Shown here piece after piece: positions 28,848 to 37,260 of a stretch of DNA of 64,000 bases. The translations under genes and the position numbers were made by a program. The notes below the pieces were generated by a model, which worked only from the letters and a program-made list of their open reading frames with translations, did not search any database and was not told the origin of the DNA. Numbering within the stretch: the stretch's first letter is position 1; every line of letters begins with the position of its first letter. The stretch is from Nitrospira sp. (GTDB taxonomy: Bacteria; Nitrospirota; Nitrospiria; Nitrospirales; UBA8639): positions 3,110,001 to 3,174,000 of the forward strand of contig CP058931.1 in NCBI GenBank assembly GCA_024760505.1, given 5' to 3'.

Positions 28848-30178
28848 GGGATCTGACCACGCAGAGGAGTATGAAAGTTCGAGCAAGGGGGCATCTCCTC
28901 AACGAGGCATTTTTTCAGAACCATCATGAGGAAGCCGCACGCATTCTGGAAGGGTATCCTGTGGAGGATATTCTGCGAGTCTTGCAAGGAACCAGTCCGA
29001 AAAATGCGGCGAATCTTCTGGCCTGTGTTACTCCTCCCGTGGCTGCGGATACGTTGGCGATCATGCCCACCGATTTGCTGAAACAGGTTGTGCCGCATCT
29101 CTCGCCGTCATTAGCTGCATCCCTGTTTCAACGGTTGGACGACGATCTGCAACGGGCGATTCTTTTCAGAGTTCCTGAACGGTATGCCCAGGAAATCCGG
29201 TCCTATATGACCTACCCGGAGGAATCCGTCGGGCGTATTATGGATCCCAAATTTTTTGTGTTGCAGGAAGAAAGTACTGTTCGGGAAGCCATGGTACAGG
29301 TGCGGATCAGGGCGCAGAAAGATGTCCATGATGTCTATGTCATTGATCGAACCCAAAAGCTCGTGGGCAGGATTTCCGTCCGTGACTTGTTGCTGGTGGA
29401 TCCGGAAGAAAAATTGCAGTCGGTTATGGTTCAGGATCTTCCCACCATTCATCCTTTGGAGTCGCGTGAAGAGATTGTCGAACTCTTTGGGGAACGGCAT
29501 TTTTTTACGATTCCGGTTGTGGATCTGGACGAACGGCTCTTAGGCGTGGTCCGGAACGAAGCCATTATTAAGGCCAGTCAGGAAGATGCGAGTGCAGACC
29601 TGCTGACGATGGTGGGAGCCAATAAGGATGAGCGTGCGCTTTCCCCCGTGTGGTTTTCGGTCCGAAAACGATTGCCGTGGTTACAACTGAATCTGTTAAC
29701 GGCATTCTTGGCTGCATTCGTCGTGGGAATGTTTGAAGGCACCATTGCGAAATTTACCGCTCTGGCTGTCTTACTCCCGATTGTCGCCGGGCAGTCAGGC
29801 AATACCGGGGCCCAATCCCTCGCCGTGGTCATTCGCGGGTTGGCTCTGCGGGATATTCGACCATCCCAATGGCTCAGGGTTAGTGGGAAAGAAGTCTATG
29901 TCGCATTTTTAAACGGCCTGGCTGTTTCTGCCACGGCCTGTCTCGCCGTGGGATTATGGAGCCGGTCGTTGGGATTGGTCTTCATCATCGGCTTGTCCAT
30001 GATTATTTCGATGGTCATTGCAGGGTTATCCGGTGCGATCATTCCCATCGCCTTGAAGGCACTCAAACAGGATCCGGCTCAATCCTCCTCCATTGTGTTA
30101 ACCACGGTGACCGATGTGGTCGGGTTTTTCAGTTTCTTGGGGCTTGCCACCTTACTTTCAAGTTTATTGGAAACCTGA
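28844..30178 (+). CDS. mgtE: MgtE magnesium transporter
   Basis: Mg2+ channel gated by its own cytoplasmic domains. From the GTG at 28844, which overlaps the previous stop as GTGA, it has 444 residues; an in-frame ATG at 28871 and a longer frame to 28766 are alternatives. Order: MgtE_N superhelix (about residues 15-125), two CBS domains (about 130-255), and five C-terminal helices starting near LNLLTAFLAAFVVGMFEGTI. The pore motif PIVAGQSGNTGAQSLAVVIRGLAL and a late acidic-free helix VTDVVGFFSFLGLA are present. Confidence 0.92.
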   Translation: MRDLTTQRSMKVRARGHLLNEAFFQNHHEEAARILEGYPVEDILRVLQGTSPKNAANLLACVTPPVAADTLAIMPTDLLKQVVPHLSPSLAASLFQRLDDDLQRAILFRVPERYAQEIRSYMTYPEESVGRIMDPKFFVLQEESTVREAMVQVRIRAQKDVHDVYVIDRTQKLVGRISVRDLLLVDPEEKLQSVMVQDLPTIHPLESREEIVELFGERHFFTIPVVDLDERLLGVVRNEAIIKASQEDASADLLTMVGANKDERALSPVWFSVRKRLPWLQLNLLTAFLAAFVVGMFEGTIAKFTALAVLLPIVAGQSGNTGAQSLAVVIRGLALRDIRPSQWLRVSGKEVYVAFLNGLAVSATACLAVGLWSRSLGLVFIIGLSMIISMVIAGLSGAIIPIALKALKQDPAQSSSIVLTTVTDVVGFFSFLGLATLLSSLLET

Positions 30179-30351
30179 TCATTGATCGGTTTGTGGACAG
30201 GATCCTCTTCATGTCCGCTCCATCCCGCTCCCATACCCCTCGCGGACCACTTTTCCTTCCAAGAAAATTTCTGATTGCCTACTAATTGATGGTAGGGTAG
30301 TATCGTTTTTGCTCTCATTTTTATCTTATGTCGTTGAGGAAAGGAGGCGCT

Positions 30352-31119
30352 ATGGGATCACAGAAGACGTCTAAAACGGATCGGGTGGGGACATTGGATC
30401 AGGATATTACCCGGATACGTGAACAGTTAGAAATCTTGAAAAAATTTCTGATAGATGAGCCTTCCACGGTCGCTTTAAACGAATTTGATTCCACTACAGA
30501 AGACATTCTCGCCGATGCGTTAGGCAGTTCCTCTCCGCTCTTAGATACCTATGATTATGCCCAACTTGGAGAGGCAGCGGGGTTGATGAATCTTTCTGAA
30601 GAGGCACCGGAAGGCACCACCCACCAATCACAGCGGGAAACGATCCGGCAACGGCAGCGAGTGCTGGAAAGCGCGATTGCGGATCTTGAAGCCCGGCGAG
30701 CCTCCCTGTCGCAGGTTTCCAAAAAACGGAAAGCGTCCGGGCCGAGCGTTTCCGACTATATGGCAAAAACCGTGCGATCCGTATCGCTTGATGCCACCTT
30801 GCAGGAAGCCGGGCAGTGCCTTCAAAAATGGAAAATTGGGTCGGTGTTAATTCAAAGCGGAGATGAGTATTTGGGGTATATTACCGAAACCGAATTGACT
30901 CGAGAGGTTGTTGCATCCGGAACAGACCCTGTGACCACCACGGTGAAGACCTGCATGCGCGAACCGTTAGTCACGGTTGAGACCAGTGATCCAATTGTCG
31001 AAGCCGTGCGTCTGATGAAAGAAAAAGGTACCAGACACCTTGCGGTCACAGAAAGTAGCAGGATCGTCGGTGTGGTCTCCGTTTCAGATATAATCCGGTA
31101 TTATTCTGGAGTTATGTAA
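30352..31119 (+). CDS. CBS-pair protein with N-terminal coiled coil
   Basis: The ATG at 30352 follows AAAGGAGG by 5 bases and gives 255 residues; an ATG at 30328 is upstream but has no ribosome site. Residues 1-130 are charged and helical (IRQRQRVLESAIADLEARRASL), with a spacing reminiscent of the TraR/DksA coiled coil but without its zinc-finger cysteines. Residues 135-255 are a tandem CBS pair (MAKTVRSVSLDATLQEAG, MREPLVTVETSDPIVEAVRLMKEKGTRHLAV, IVGVVSVSDIIRYYSG). CBS pairs bind adenine nucleotides; the target of this sensor is not known. Confidence 0.82.
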   Translation: MGSQKTSKTDRVGTLDQDITRIREQLEILKKFLIDEPSTVALNEFDSTTEDILADALGSSSPLLDTYDYAQLGEAAGLMNLSEEAPEGTTHQSQRETIRQRQRVLESAIADLEARRASLSQVSKKRKASGPSVSDYMAKTVRSVSLDATLQEAGQCLQKWKIGSVLIQSGDEYLGYITETELTREVVASGTDPVTTTVKTCMREPLVTVETSDPIVEAVRLMKEKGTRHLAVTESSRIVGVVSVSDIIRYYSGVM

Positions 31120-31179
31120 ACATTAGTCTTCTGAGAGATTATCACTCGTCTTCTAGCCTCGGGCTATCAGGCTCTCTTC

Positions 31180-31203
31180 CTCGGGGACACACCCGGGTTT
31201 TTT
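31180..31203 (+). terminator. Rho-independent terminator after CBS-pair gene
   Basis: CTCGGG and CCCGGG form a 6-bp GC-rich stem with a GACACA loop, followed directly by TTTTTT, about 60 bases after the CBS gene stop on the plus strand. Confidence 0.6.
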
Positions 31204-31422
31204 CGTGGTCGTGTTTCTCGAGGAAGGTTCCACATTTTTCCACCAAATATTTGATCCGCCATTGAATGAAGCTTTCGGAGGGAGCGGACGTAAGCTGAGA
31301 AAAATCTGCCTGATGGACCTCTGGGACATTCGTGTTGTTAGTCAATCGCATATTGGGAGTGTTGAATAATAAAGATTTTCAAGGGCAAAATTGCCCAGGA
31401 TTAGATTACTCATCAAAGGCTC

Positions 31423-31580
31423 CGGGTCGGTTCAAAAAAGTCCGTCCAGCAAGGCCGCAGCCGTTTTTACGCGCGGAGCGTACGCTTAGTCCGTGAGCAC
31501 GGAAAAATGGCGACCTGCCTGCGCGAAGCCGCTCCGGCGAAGGCAGGGAACGCCGTTGGCGGCTTTTTTCAACAGGCCCA
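31423..31580. repeat. Palindromic intergenic repeat element (MITE/REP-like)
   Basis: A 158-base hairpin-rich element with inverted ends: GTTCAAAAAAGTCCG on the left and CGGCTTTTTTCAAC on the right, which reads GTTGAAAAAAGCCG when complemented. Inside are two more inverted pairs: CCGTTTTTACG with CGGAAAAATGG, and CTGCCTGCGC with GCGAAGGCAG. There is no coding capacity. I recall similar GTTGAAAAA-ended intergenic repeats in Nitrospira chromosomes. Only one copy is in the window. Confidence 0.65.
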
Positions 31581-31622
31581 TATTTTATTCCGAAATCGCA
31601 GACCATACATCAAGAACCGATC

Positions 31623-33125
31623 ATGGGGATAACAATGGGTATTAAGCAATGCACGGACTCGCGTCACTTTCCCGGTCTTTCGGCAATCTTGAGTTCCGTC
31701 CTGGCGATGTGGATCGGGTGTGGCGGTGTGGTTGCTCTGAGTATCGGAATGAGCAGAAGTGCCGGATGGGCAGGTGAGTCCTCAGGGTCCTCCCTGGAAC
31801 GAACGGAGGAAAAGACATTCAAGCAAGGAGGATTTGCGGACGTGGCTCAGGCCGTGACCCCGGCTGTTGTCAATATCACGGCAACCGTTGATATTGTCGA
31901 ATCCCGGGGAGGAGGCGTTCCACTTCCGTTTAGGGGTTTTGGTGAGGGCCAACCGCCACCGGGTATTCCCAAACGTCAAAAGGGTTCAGGGTCAGGGGTC
32001 ATCCTGTCTTCCGACGGATATATTATGACCAATAACCATGTGATTGCCCAAAGCCGTGATCTCCTTGTCACTCTTCCCGATGCACGTGAATTTCCTGCCA
32101 AGGTTATTGGGGCGGATCCCGAAACTGATTTGGCGGTTATCAAAATTCAGGCAGACAAACTTCCTGTGATTCCCTGGGGAAATTCCGCCTCCTTAGCCGT
32201 TGGCCAATATGTCTTGGCCATTGGCAACCCGTTTGGTCTGAATTCAACGGTGACGCTAGGTATCGTCAGCGCTCTTGATCGAGGAGGCATGGGGTTAGCC
32301 CGCTTTGAAGATTTCATTCAGACCGATGCGGCAATTAATCCAGGAAATTCAGGTGGGGCATTGGTGAACACCCGAGGAGAATTAGTCGGCATCAATACGG
32401 CAATAGCCTCTCAAAGCGGAGGGTATCAAGGTGTCGGATTCGCTGTGCCCTCTTCATTGGCAAGGCCTGTGTTAGAGGAATTGATCAAACATGGCAAGAT
32501 TATCAGGGGATATTTAGGGCTGGGAGTACAGGAAATGACGACGGAACTGGCTCCGTGGTTTGGCCTGAAAAGCGGAGAAGGGGCCCTAGTGACCGATGTC
32601 GTTCCTGGTGGGCCGGCCGATAAAGCCGGCATACACCGGGGAGAGGTGATTCTTGAGTACCAAGGGAAAACCGTGAAAGATGGACAAATGTTGTTGGAAC
32701 AAGTGACGCGTGCTCCCATCGGAGAACAGATTGAATTGGGGATGGTCGAAAATGGAAAAGAACATAAGGTAAGAGCGGTCATTCGTGAGCAACCACCGAT
32801 CCCTCAGGCGGGGCGTACTCGAACGCCTCGCGTGGAACATCCTCTTGCCGGGGTGGAAGTGGCCGATGTCGATGAGGCGGCCATTCAGGAATATGGGCTG
32901 AATCCTGTCACCAAAGGCGCAGTGGTCGCATTCCTTGAAGAAGGATGTGCCGCTGAATTAGCGGGGATCATAGAAGGCGATGTCATTATTGAATTGAATA
33001 AGCATCCCGTGGAATCCGTCAGGGAGTATTCCTCATGGTTTAAACGGCTTAAGAAGGAACAAGCGGTGCTGGTTGTACTTGTCCGTTCCTCACGGCATTT
33101 GTATGTGGTGGTGAAATCTTCCTGA
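31623..33125 (+). CDS. DegP/DegQ-type periplasmic serine protease (first copy)
   Basis: HtrA-family protease and chaperone for misfolded envelope proteins. The 500-residue protein has an N-terminal export signal or anchor (LSAILSSVLAMWIGCGGVVALSIG, about residues 18-42), a trypsin-like domain with the catalytic His in MTNNHVIAQ, Asp in DPETDLAVIKI and Ser in NPGNSGGALV, then two PDZ domains (about residues 295-385 and 405-495). In-frame ATGs at 31623 and 31635 are both possible; GGGGAT lies just before the second. It is a paralogue of the gene at 35326. Confidence 0.92.
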   Translation: MGITMGIKQCTDSRHFPGLSAILSSVLAMWIGCGGVVALSIGMSRSAGWAGESSGSSLERTEEKTFKQGGFADVAQAVTPAVVNITATVDIVESRGGGVPLPFRGFGEGQPPPGIPKRQKGSGSGVILSSDGYIMTNNHVIAQSRDLLVTLPDAREFPAKVIGADPETDLAVIKIQADKLPVIPWGNSASLAVGQYVLAIGNPFGLNSTVTLGIVSALDRGGMGLARFEDFIQTDAAINPGNSGGALVNTRGELVGINTAIASQSGGYQGVGFAVPSSLARPVLEELIKHGKIIRGYLGLGVQEMTTELAPWFGLKSGEGALVTDVVPGGPADKAGIHRGEVILEYQGKTVKDGQMLLEQVTRAPIGEQIELGMVENGKEHKVRAVIREQPPIPQAGRTRTPRVEHPLAGVEVADVDEAAIQEYGLNPVTKGAVVAFLEEGCAAELAGIIEGDVIIELNKHPVESVREYSSWFKRLKKEQAVLVVLVRSSRHLYVVVKSS

Positions 33126-33276
33126 AAGAGTCAGGTTGAGAAGAGTTTCCGGTAATTCACGGATTTATCAGAGGAGCTTTTGTCTGGCATTTAAATTTTT
33201 TGAGCAATGCTTCCTTGTTTTGTCCCAAGGGGCCGGGGATGTTTGAAAGTTCTTGATTGACAATAAGAGCACTAGA

Positions 33277-33897
33277 TTAAAATGGAGCGATCAGATCCGT
33301 AAATTCGAAATCAATGAAAAACAAAATGGTATATTCGTTGAAGTAGGTTGACCCTTGGAACCAGGGCGTGGAGCGAACAAATTGTCCCGTCGCCGTTTCG
33401 TAAATATCCAGGCGGAAGCGGGTATATCCTGACAATTTTTGAGAACTGTATATTGCCATCTCGGGTAATGCAATTGGGAGGAGCGTGCTCTGTATTGGAG
33501 GTATCCCGAACAAGGAGGATCGTTGCTCGACTCCTAGACTTTGAACAAGGATGTGGATCCGATACTTGGCTTTAGTGGGATCCAAGGCAATTTTCAACCC
33601 TCTTTCTCCCAACCAACCACTAATCGCACCCTTGATGAACCTTTTTTGGTCCTTCAGTTCCGAAGAGTCAAGGCTTACCGTGTCTCCATAGGTTAAGGGG
33701 TGAGGAATGGTTTTCTCTCCGGGTAGGCTGCGGTCCACAGCCTGAGCCATGAGGAATTGTTGAACGGCAGTTGGCGATTCGGGCTCCGGTATTGCATTCA
33801 TAGCGCCGCAGCCGGTCAGCATTTCCATTAACAGGAGAACCTGTAGAATACCTAATATGGACCTATTCCCCTGACCTGCTTCGGTTAACCACACCAT
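33277..33897 (-). CDS. Outer-envelope lipoprotein, unknown function
   Basis: From the ATG at 33897, preceded by AGAGGTGAAA, the protein is about 206 residues. An N-terminal signal (ILGILQVLLLMEM) ends in the lipobox LTGC, so the mature protein should start at that Cys and be lipid-anchored. The remaining sequence has no domain I recognise; it is mixed alpha/beta with a C-terminal aromatic segment (YTILFFIDFEF). The frame extends to 33969 with a charged stretch that would bury the signal. It lies downstream of two small membrane-protein genes on the same strand. Confidence 0.72.
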   Translation of the reverse strand: MVWLTEAGQGNRSILGILQVLLLMEMLTGCGAMNAIPEPESPTAVQQFLMAQAVDRSLPGEKTIPHPLTYGDTVSLDSSELKDQKRFIKGAISGWLGERGLKIALDPTKAKYRIHILVQSLGVEQRSSLFGIPPIQSTLLPIALPEMAIYSSQKLSGYTRFRLDIYETATGQFVRSTPWFQGSTYFNEYTILFFIDFEFTDLIAPF

Positions 33898-33980
33898 TTT
33901 CACCTCTATTTTTTGATGAGACCGGGAAAATACCTGGGTCCTTGTGAAGGCGAATTCGCGTTCAATCATTCCTCGTCAGT

Positions 33981-34421
33981 CTAGGGGACAGATCCTGAGT
34001 AATCAATCGTTGAGCCGGGTTCCTTTGTCGGTGCAGATGGAATGGAAGGATTCGGAGATGCCGCAATGGCAGGGTTCATCTCCTTATGTTTGGTGACCCG
34101 AAGCACTGTGGGGTCGTGAACAAAAGGTTCGTATTGCGGCACGTCTAATGTCACCAGATCACGTTCCTCAATGAGGAGGTCGATTTCAGTCACCTGTTTT
34201 TGAAAAGTGGCTAAAATGCTGCCGTCTTGAGTCGTAATGGTGACCAGTAATCGATCCTTTTGGCGTTGTTTGTGTGTCACCGATCCCTCAAGTGGATGCA
34301 GGGCGTCTTTCAAAAAAGCCGGAAGATAGGAATCCAAATACCGTGAGGCTAACATGGGGCTACTTAAGCCAAGGCCTAATCCTAGGAAAAATACCGTTGC
34401 GGGTATGACCCATGGTCTCAT
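33981..34421 (-). CDS. Secreted or membrane-anchored protein, unknown function
   Basis: A 146-residue protein with an N-terminal hydrophobic segment (about residues 5-26, VIPATVFFLGLGLGLSSPML) and a soluble domain rich in beta-forming residues (RLLVTITTQDGSILATFQKQVTEIDLLIEERDLVTLDV), ending in a Pro/Ser-rich tail. I do not recognise the family. The ATG overlaps the stop of the preceding gene by 4 bases (ATGA), so the two are translationally coupled. Confidence 0.7.
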   Translation of the reverse strand: MRPWVIPATVFFLGLGLGLSSPMLASRYLDSYLPAFLKDALHPLEGSVTHKQRQKDRLLVTITTQDGSILATFQKQVTEIDLLIEERDLVTLDVPQYEPFVHDPTVLRVTKHKEMNPAIAASPNPSIPSAPTKEPGSTIDYSGSVP

Positions 34422-34741
34422 GGTTTCTGTTCCGTGGTTGGAGGTTCGTCTTTTGGTTTTTCCGGTTCTGTTGGATAAGAGGTCTGCTGTGTGGTTGGAG
34501 GTTCGTCTTTCAGGGGTTCCTGCTGCGCTGGAGAAGGTTTCTGCTGTCCACGAATAAACGTTTCCAGGCGACTGAGGGCATCAGCGGTCATGTCGCGGGC
34601 CCCCTTGGTCGCTTGTTCTGATTTTTCGGTGAGGTCTTCAATTTGTCGACGGAGATCGCGCATTCCCCCGCCGGTTCGTTTAAATGCCATGATCGAAATC
34701 ACTAATGCGACGATAGCGATCAGTAGCGCCAATCCTTCCAT
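34418..34741 (-). CDS. Small membrane-anchored coiled-coil protein with Pro/Thr-rich tail
   Basis: The ATG at 34741 has AGGAGG 5 bases upstream and gives 107 residues; the longer frame to 34828 is not supported. It has one N-terminal helix (about residues 2-18, GLALLIAIVALVISIMAF), a charged coiled coil (about 25-60, MRDLRRQIEDLTEKSEQATKGARD) and a disordered tail with a repeated KDEPPTT. The tail repeat is a perfect 20-base direct repeat at 34434-34453 and 34491-34510. The function is unknown; its anchor-plus-coil layout resembles small envelope or stress proteins. Confidence 0.72.
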   Translation of the reverse strand: MEGLALLIAIVALVISIMAFKRTGGGMRDLRRQIEDLTEKSEQATKGARDMTADALSRLETFIRGQQKPSPAQQEPLKDEPPTTQQTSYPTEPEKPKDEPPTTEQKP

Positions 34742-35325
34742 GATGTCCTCCTGTTCTGGGCAAGCCGTCCATTTGAAATGTGAAAAGGCGTTGAGGCCAT
34801 GTGAGCACCAGTTTGCAGATTGAGGCACCTATGCTGAAATGACCGTCCTCTTGTCCTTCCGGATTCCAGTGTGTCTGCCCTCCTTTCATTATTGTGACAC
34901 TTCATTCATTGGGAATCTAGCGTGAACGTGTTTTTGTCTGTACACGGGCAACTTGATCGGTAGATGTTGACGCTTCTCATGGATGTGTCCAAGGGCTGTT
35001 TGCTCAAATCGGGAAAATGGCTGACTCCGGCCTCCGGATGGCATGAGAGCAGAGGCGCCTTTCTGTTGATTAGCGATGGCGTTGCCGCCGGTATTTGATT
35101 TCTTAGTGAAGAAGTGAGTCAGGATTCCCTTTTGTGTTGATGTGCCCGTTGTTCTTATCGAACGGAACGCATTGAGCCTGCGAACATATGGACAGACCCA
35201 TCAAAGGATCGTGTGAAAATTAATCAAAATTAATAGTCAGTTAATCCTCAGCTTATTCTGAATGGATAGGATGCGTATACGAAATAGCTCAGTGTCGGCT
35301 TTCTAACTATCAAGGAGGAATGTCA
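34742..35325. other. Divergent intergenic region upstream of second degP-like gene
   Basis: About 580 bases between the minus-strand membrane-protein operon and the plus-strand protease. An AT-rich stretch at about 35215-35250 is a plausible promoter area for the protease. No RNA gene, repeat or supported open frame was seen. Confidence 0.4.
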
Positions 35326-36870
35326 ATGGGTACTAACAATCATGGTTCTCGTGGATGGCAGTTTCAATGGCCGTTGTGTTTTACCAGAATGAATACCCGG
35401 AAGGCGGGACTGGCCGGTATCGGTTTCCTGGCTGGCATCCTCCTGCTCGGGTCATGGAATATGCCGTTTCATTCTCAAGCAGCAATTTCCCAAGCGGCAG
35501 ATCCTCCATCCGTGGGATCTCCCCCAAACATGGATAAAGGAGGATTTGCTGACATTGCCCAGGCGGTGACCCCCGCAGTGGTCAATATTACAGTTCGAAA
35601 AGAAGCGCCAATCCCCATGTCGGGGATGCCGTCTGATCCGATGAGAGAGTTTTTCGGTCTGCCAGGAATGCCGGAGATGCCAGGCATGCCGAAAAGGCCG
35701 GATGGGCCTCCTGCTCCGGAAGGTCAGGGAGCCGGTTCCGGTGTCATTATCTCTAGTGATGGATATGTGTTGACGAACGACCATGTGGTCGATGGGGCTA
35801 AGGAAATCATGGTGACCCTTCCGGATAATCGGGAATTCACCGGAAAAGTGATCGGCCTTGATCCCCAGACTGATTTAGCCGTCATTAAAATTGACGGGAA
35901 GGATCTTCCGTATGTTCCATGGGGAAATTCGGGCGAACTTCGAGTCGGAGAATATGTCCTGGCGGTCGGCAATCCTTTTGGACTGAATTCCACCGTCACG
36001 CTGGGGATTGTCAGCGCATTAGGTCGAGGAGGCATGGGCATCACTCAGTATGAAGATTTTATTCAGACCGATGCGGCGATCAATCCGGGGAATTCCGGTG
36101 GCGCGTTGGTGAATACGCGAGGGCAACTAGTCGGAATCAACACCGCAATCTTTTCCCAATCCGGAGGGTACCAAGGCGTGGGATTTGCGGTTCCCACCAA
36201 CCTTGCCAAACCGGTGTATGACAGTCTGGTCAGTACCGGAAAAGTTGTGCGAGGATTTTTGGGCGTCGGTATACAAGCCGTCACGACGGATCTCGCAGAC
36301 TCGTTTAAATTGGATCAATCCAAAGGTGCGCTGGTCACGAATGTTGTAGCTGGAAGTCCTGCGGACAAGGCAGGCCTCAAGCGGGGTGATGTGATTGTCG
36401 AATATCAGGGCAAACCCGTATTGGATCCGCGTAGTCTTCAGCATCATGTCATCAGGACCACTATCGGAACGGAAGTGAAGATGGTGGTGATCCGGGATGG
36501 TCAGAAACATACACTGAAGGCGGAGATTCGTGAACAAGACAAGCCTGTCCAAGTGGCCCAGGCAGGCCAGATGGGCACGACGGAAGGACCGCTCGCCGGG
36601 GTGGCTGTTCAGAATCTCAACCCTGGTATGGCCGAGCAATTAGGCGTGGAAGAAAATGTGAACGGGGTGGTGGTCATGGATGTCGCTCCGGGAAGTTATG
36701 CAGCACGGGCAGGACTGGCTCAGGGTGATGTGATCAGTGAAATCAACCGCAAACCGGTTCGCTCGGAGGAAGATTTCATGAAGGTAACTTCCAGTTTGAA
36801 GGACAACTCATCCGCCTTGGTCTTTATTCATAGGGGTCAAGGATCCTTGTATCTGACTGTAAAAGTTTAA
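35326..36870 (+). CDS. degP: DegP/DegQ-type periplasmic serine protease (second copy)
   Basis: HtrA-family protease of 514 residues. The ATG at 35326 is 7 bases after AAGGAGG; an ATG at 35320 lies too close to that site. A signal/anchor (about residues 22-40) is followed by GGFADIAQAVTPAVVNIT, a Met/Pro/Gly loop (GMPEMPGMPKRP) and the catalytic domain with His in LTNDHVVDG, Asp in DPQTDLAVIKI and Ser in NPGNSGGALV. Two PDZ domains follow. It shares these blocks nearly word for word with the copy at 31623, so the pair arose by duplication. Confidence 0.94.
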   Translation: MGTNNHGSRGWQFQWPLCFTRMNTRKAGLAGIGFLAGILLLGSWNMPFHSQAAISQAADPPSVGSPPNMDKGGFADIAQAVTPAVVNITVRKEAPIPMSGMPSDPMREFFGLPGMPEMPGMPKRPDGPPAPEGQGAGSGVIISSDGYVLTNDHVVDGAKEIMVTLPDNREFTGKVIGLDPQTDLAVIKIDGKDLPYVPWGNSGELRVGEYVLAVGNPFGLNSTVTLGIVSALGRGGMGITQYEDFIQTDAAINPGNSGGALVNTRGQLVGINTAIFSQSGGYQGVGFAVPTNLAKPVYDSLVSTGKVVRGFLGVGIQAVTTDLADSFKLDQSKGALVTNVVAGSPADKAGLKRGDVIVEYQGKPVLDPRSLQHHVIRTTIGTEVKMVVIRDGQKHTLKAEIREQDKPVQVAQAGQMGTTEGPLAGVAVQNLNPGMAEQLGVEENVNGVVVMDVAPGSYAARAGLAQGDVISEINRKPVRSEEDFMKVTSSLKDNSSALVFIHRGQGSLYLTVKV

Positions 36871-37260
36871 TAGACCGAAAAAAGCGGTAAGACGTCGCGG
36901 GATACCATACTTCCTGAATCAAAAATGAGAGGTGTGGTATCCCGTTTTGGTTCAGGATTGGTTACCTCATGAGCTGAGATGGGTTATTCAATTGAACGTG
37001 AAGCAGGCGAGGGTTAGGAGCCTCGTACAATGATGGACGAACCGTGCGAATGAAATGATGAGATGCACATCGTCCTCATGCTGGGAGACGGATACCTGAT
37101 CCTCAAATTCTTTAAACTCTCCTCATGATCGGCTGGGCTAGGAACCTGGCGATTTAGGAGGTTATCGCCTTGTTCCGGAAAGAGATTTGTCATAACGGCA
37201 GAAAGGTGAGGACTGAGGCATCTCTTATATGAAGGACTTGCCGGGAACGCGCCGGTGTGT
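36871..37260. other. Convergent gap between degP and acetolactate synthase gene
   Basis: About 390 bases holding the degP terminator at its left end. The rest has no supported gene. Base composition rises clearly to the right of this gap, so it may mark the edge of an acquired block. Confidence 0.4.
36898..36948 (+). terminator. Rho-independent terminator after degP
   Basis: A 13-bp stem, CGGGATACCATAC with GTGTGGTATCCCG (one G-U pair), encloses a 21-base loop and is followed by TTTT, 28 bases after the protease stop. Confidence 0.75.

Larger units (their letters stand above)
31120..31622. other. Intergenic stretch between CBS gene and first degP-like gene
   Basis: About 500 bases containing the terminator and a palindromic repeat element, listed separately. 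A 69-codon minus-strand frame at 31142-31351 crosses the terminator; it has no recognised domain and is left uncalled. Confidence 0.5.

Noticed and set aside
34308..34330. Second copy of the palindromic repeat end (TTCAAAAAAGCCGG)
   Set aside because: It lies inside a coding frame and has no partner arm or internal hairpins.
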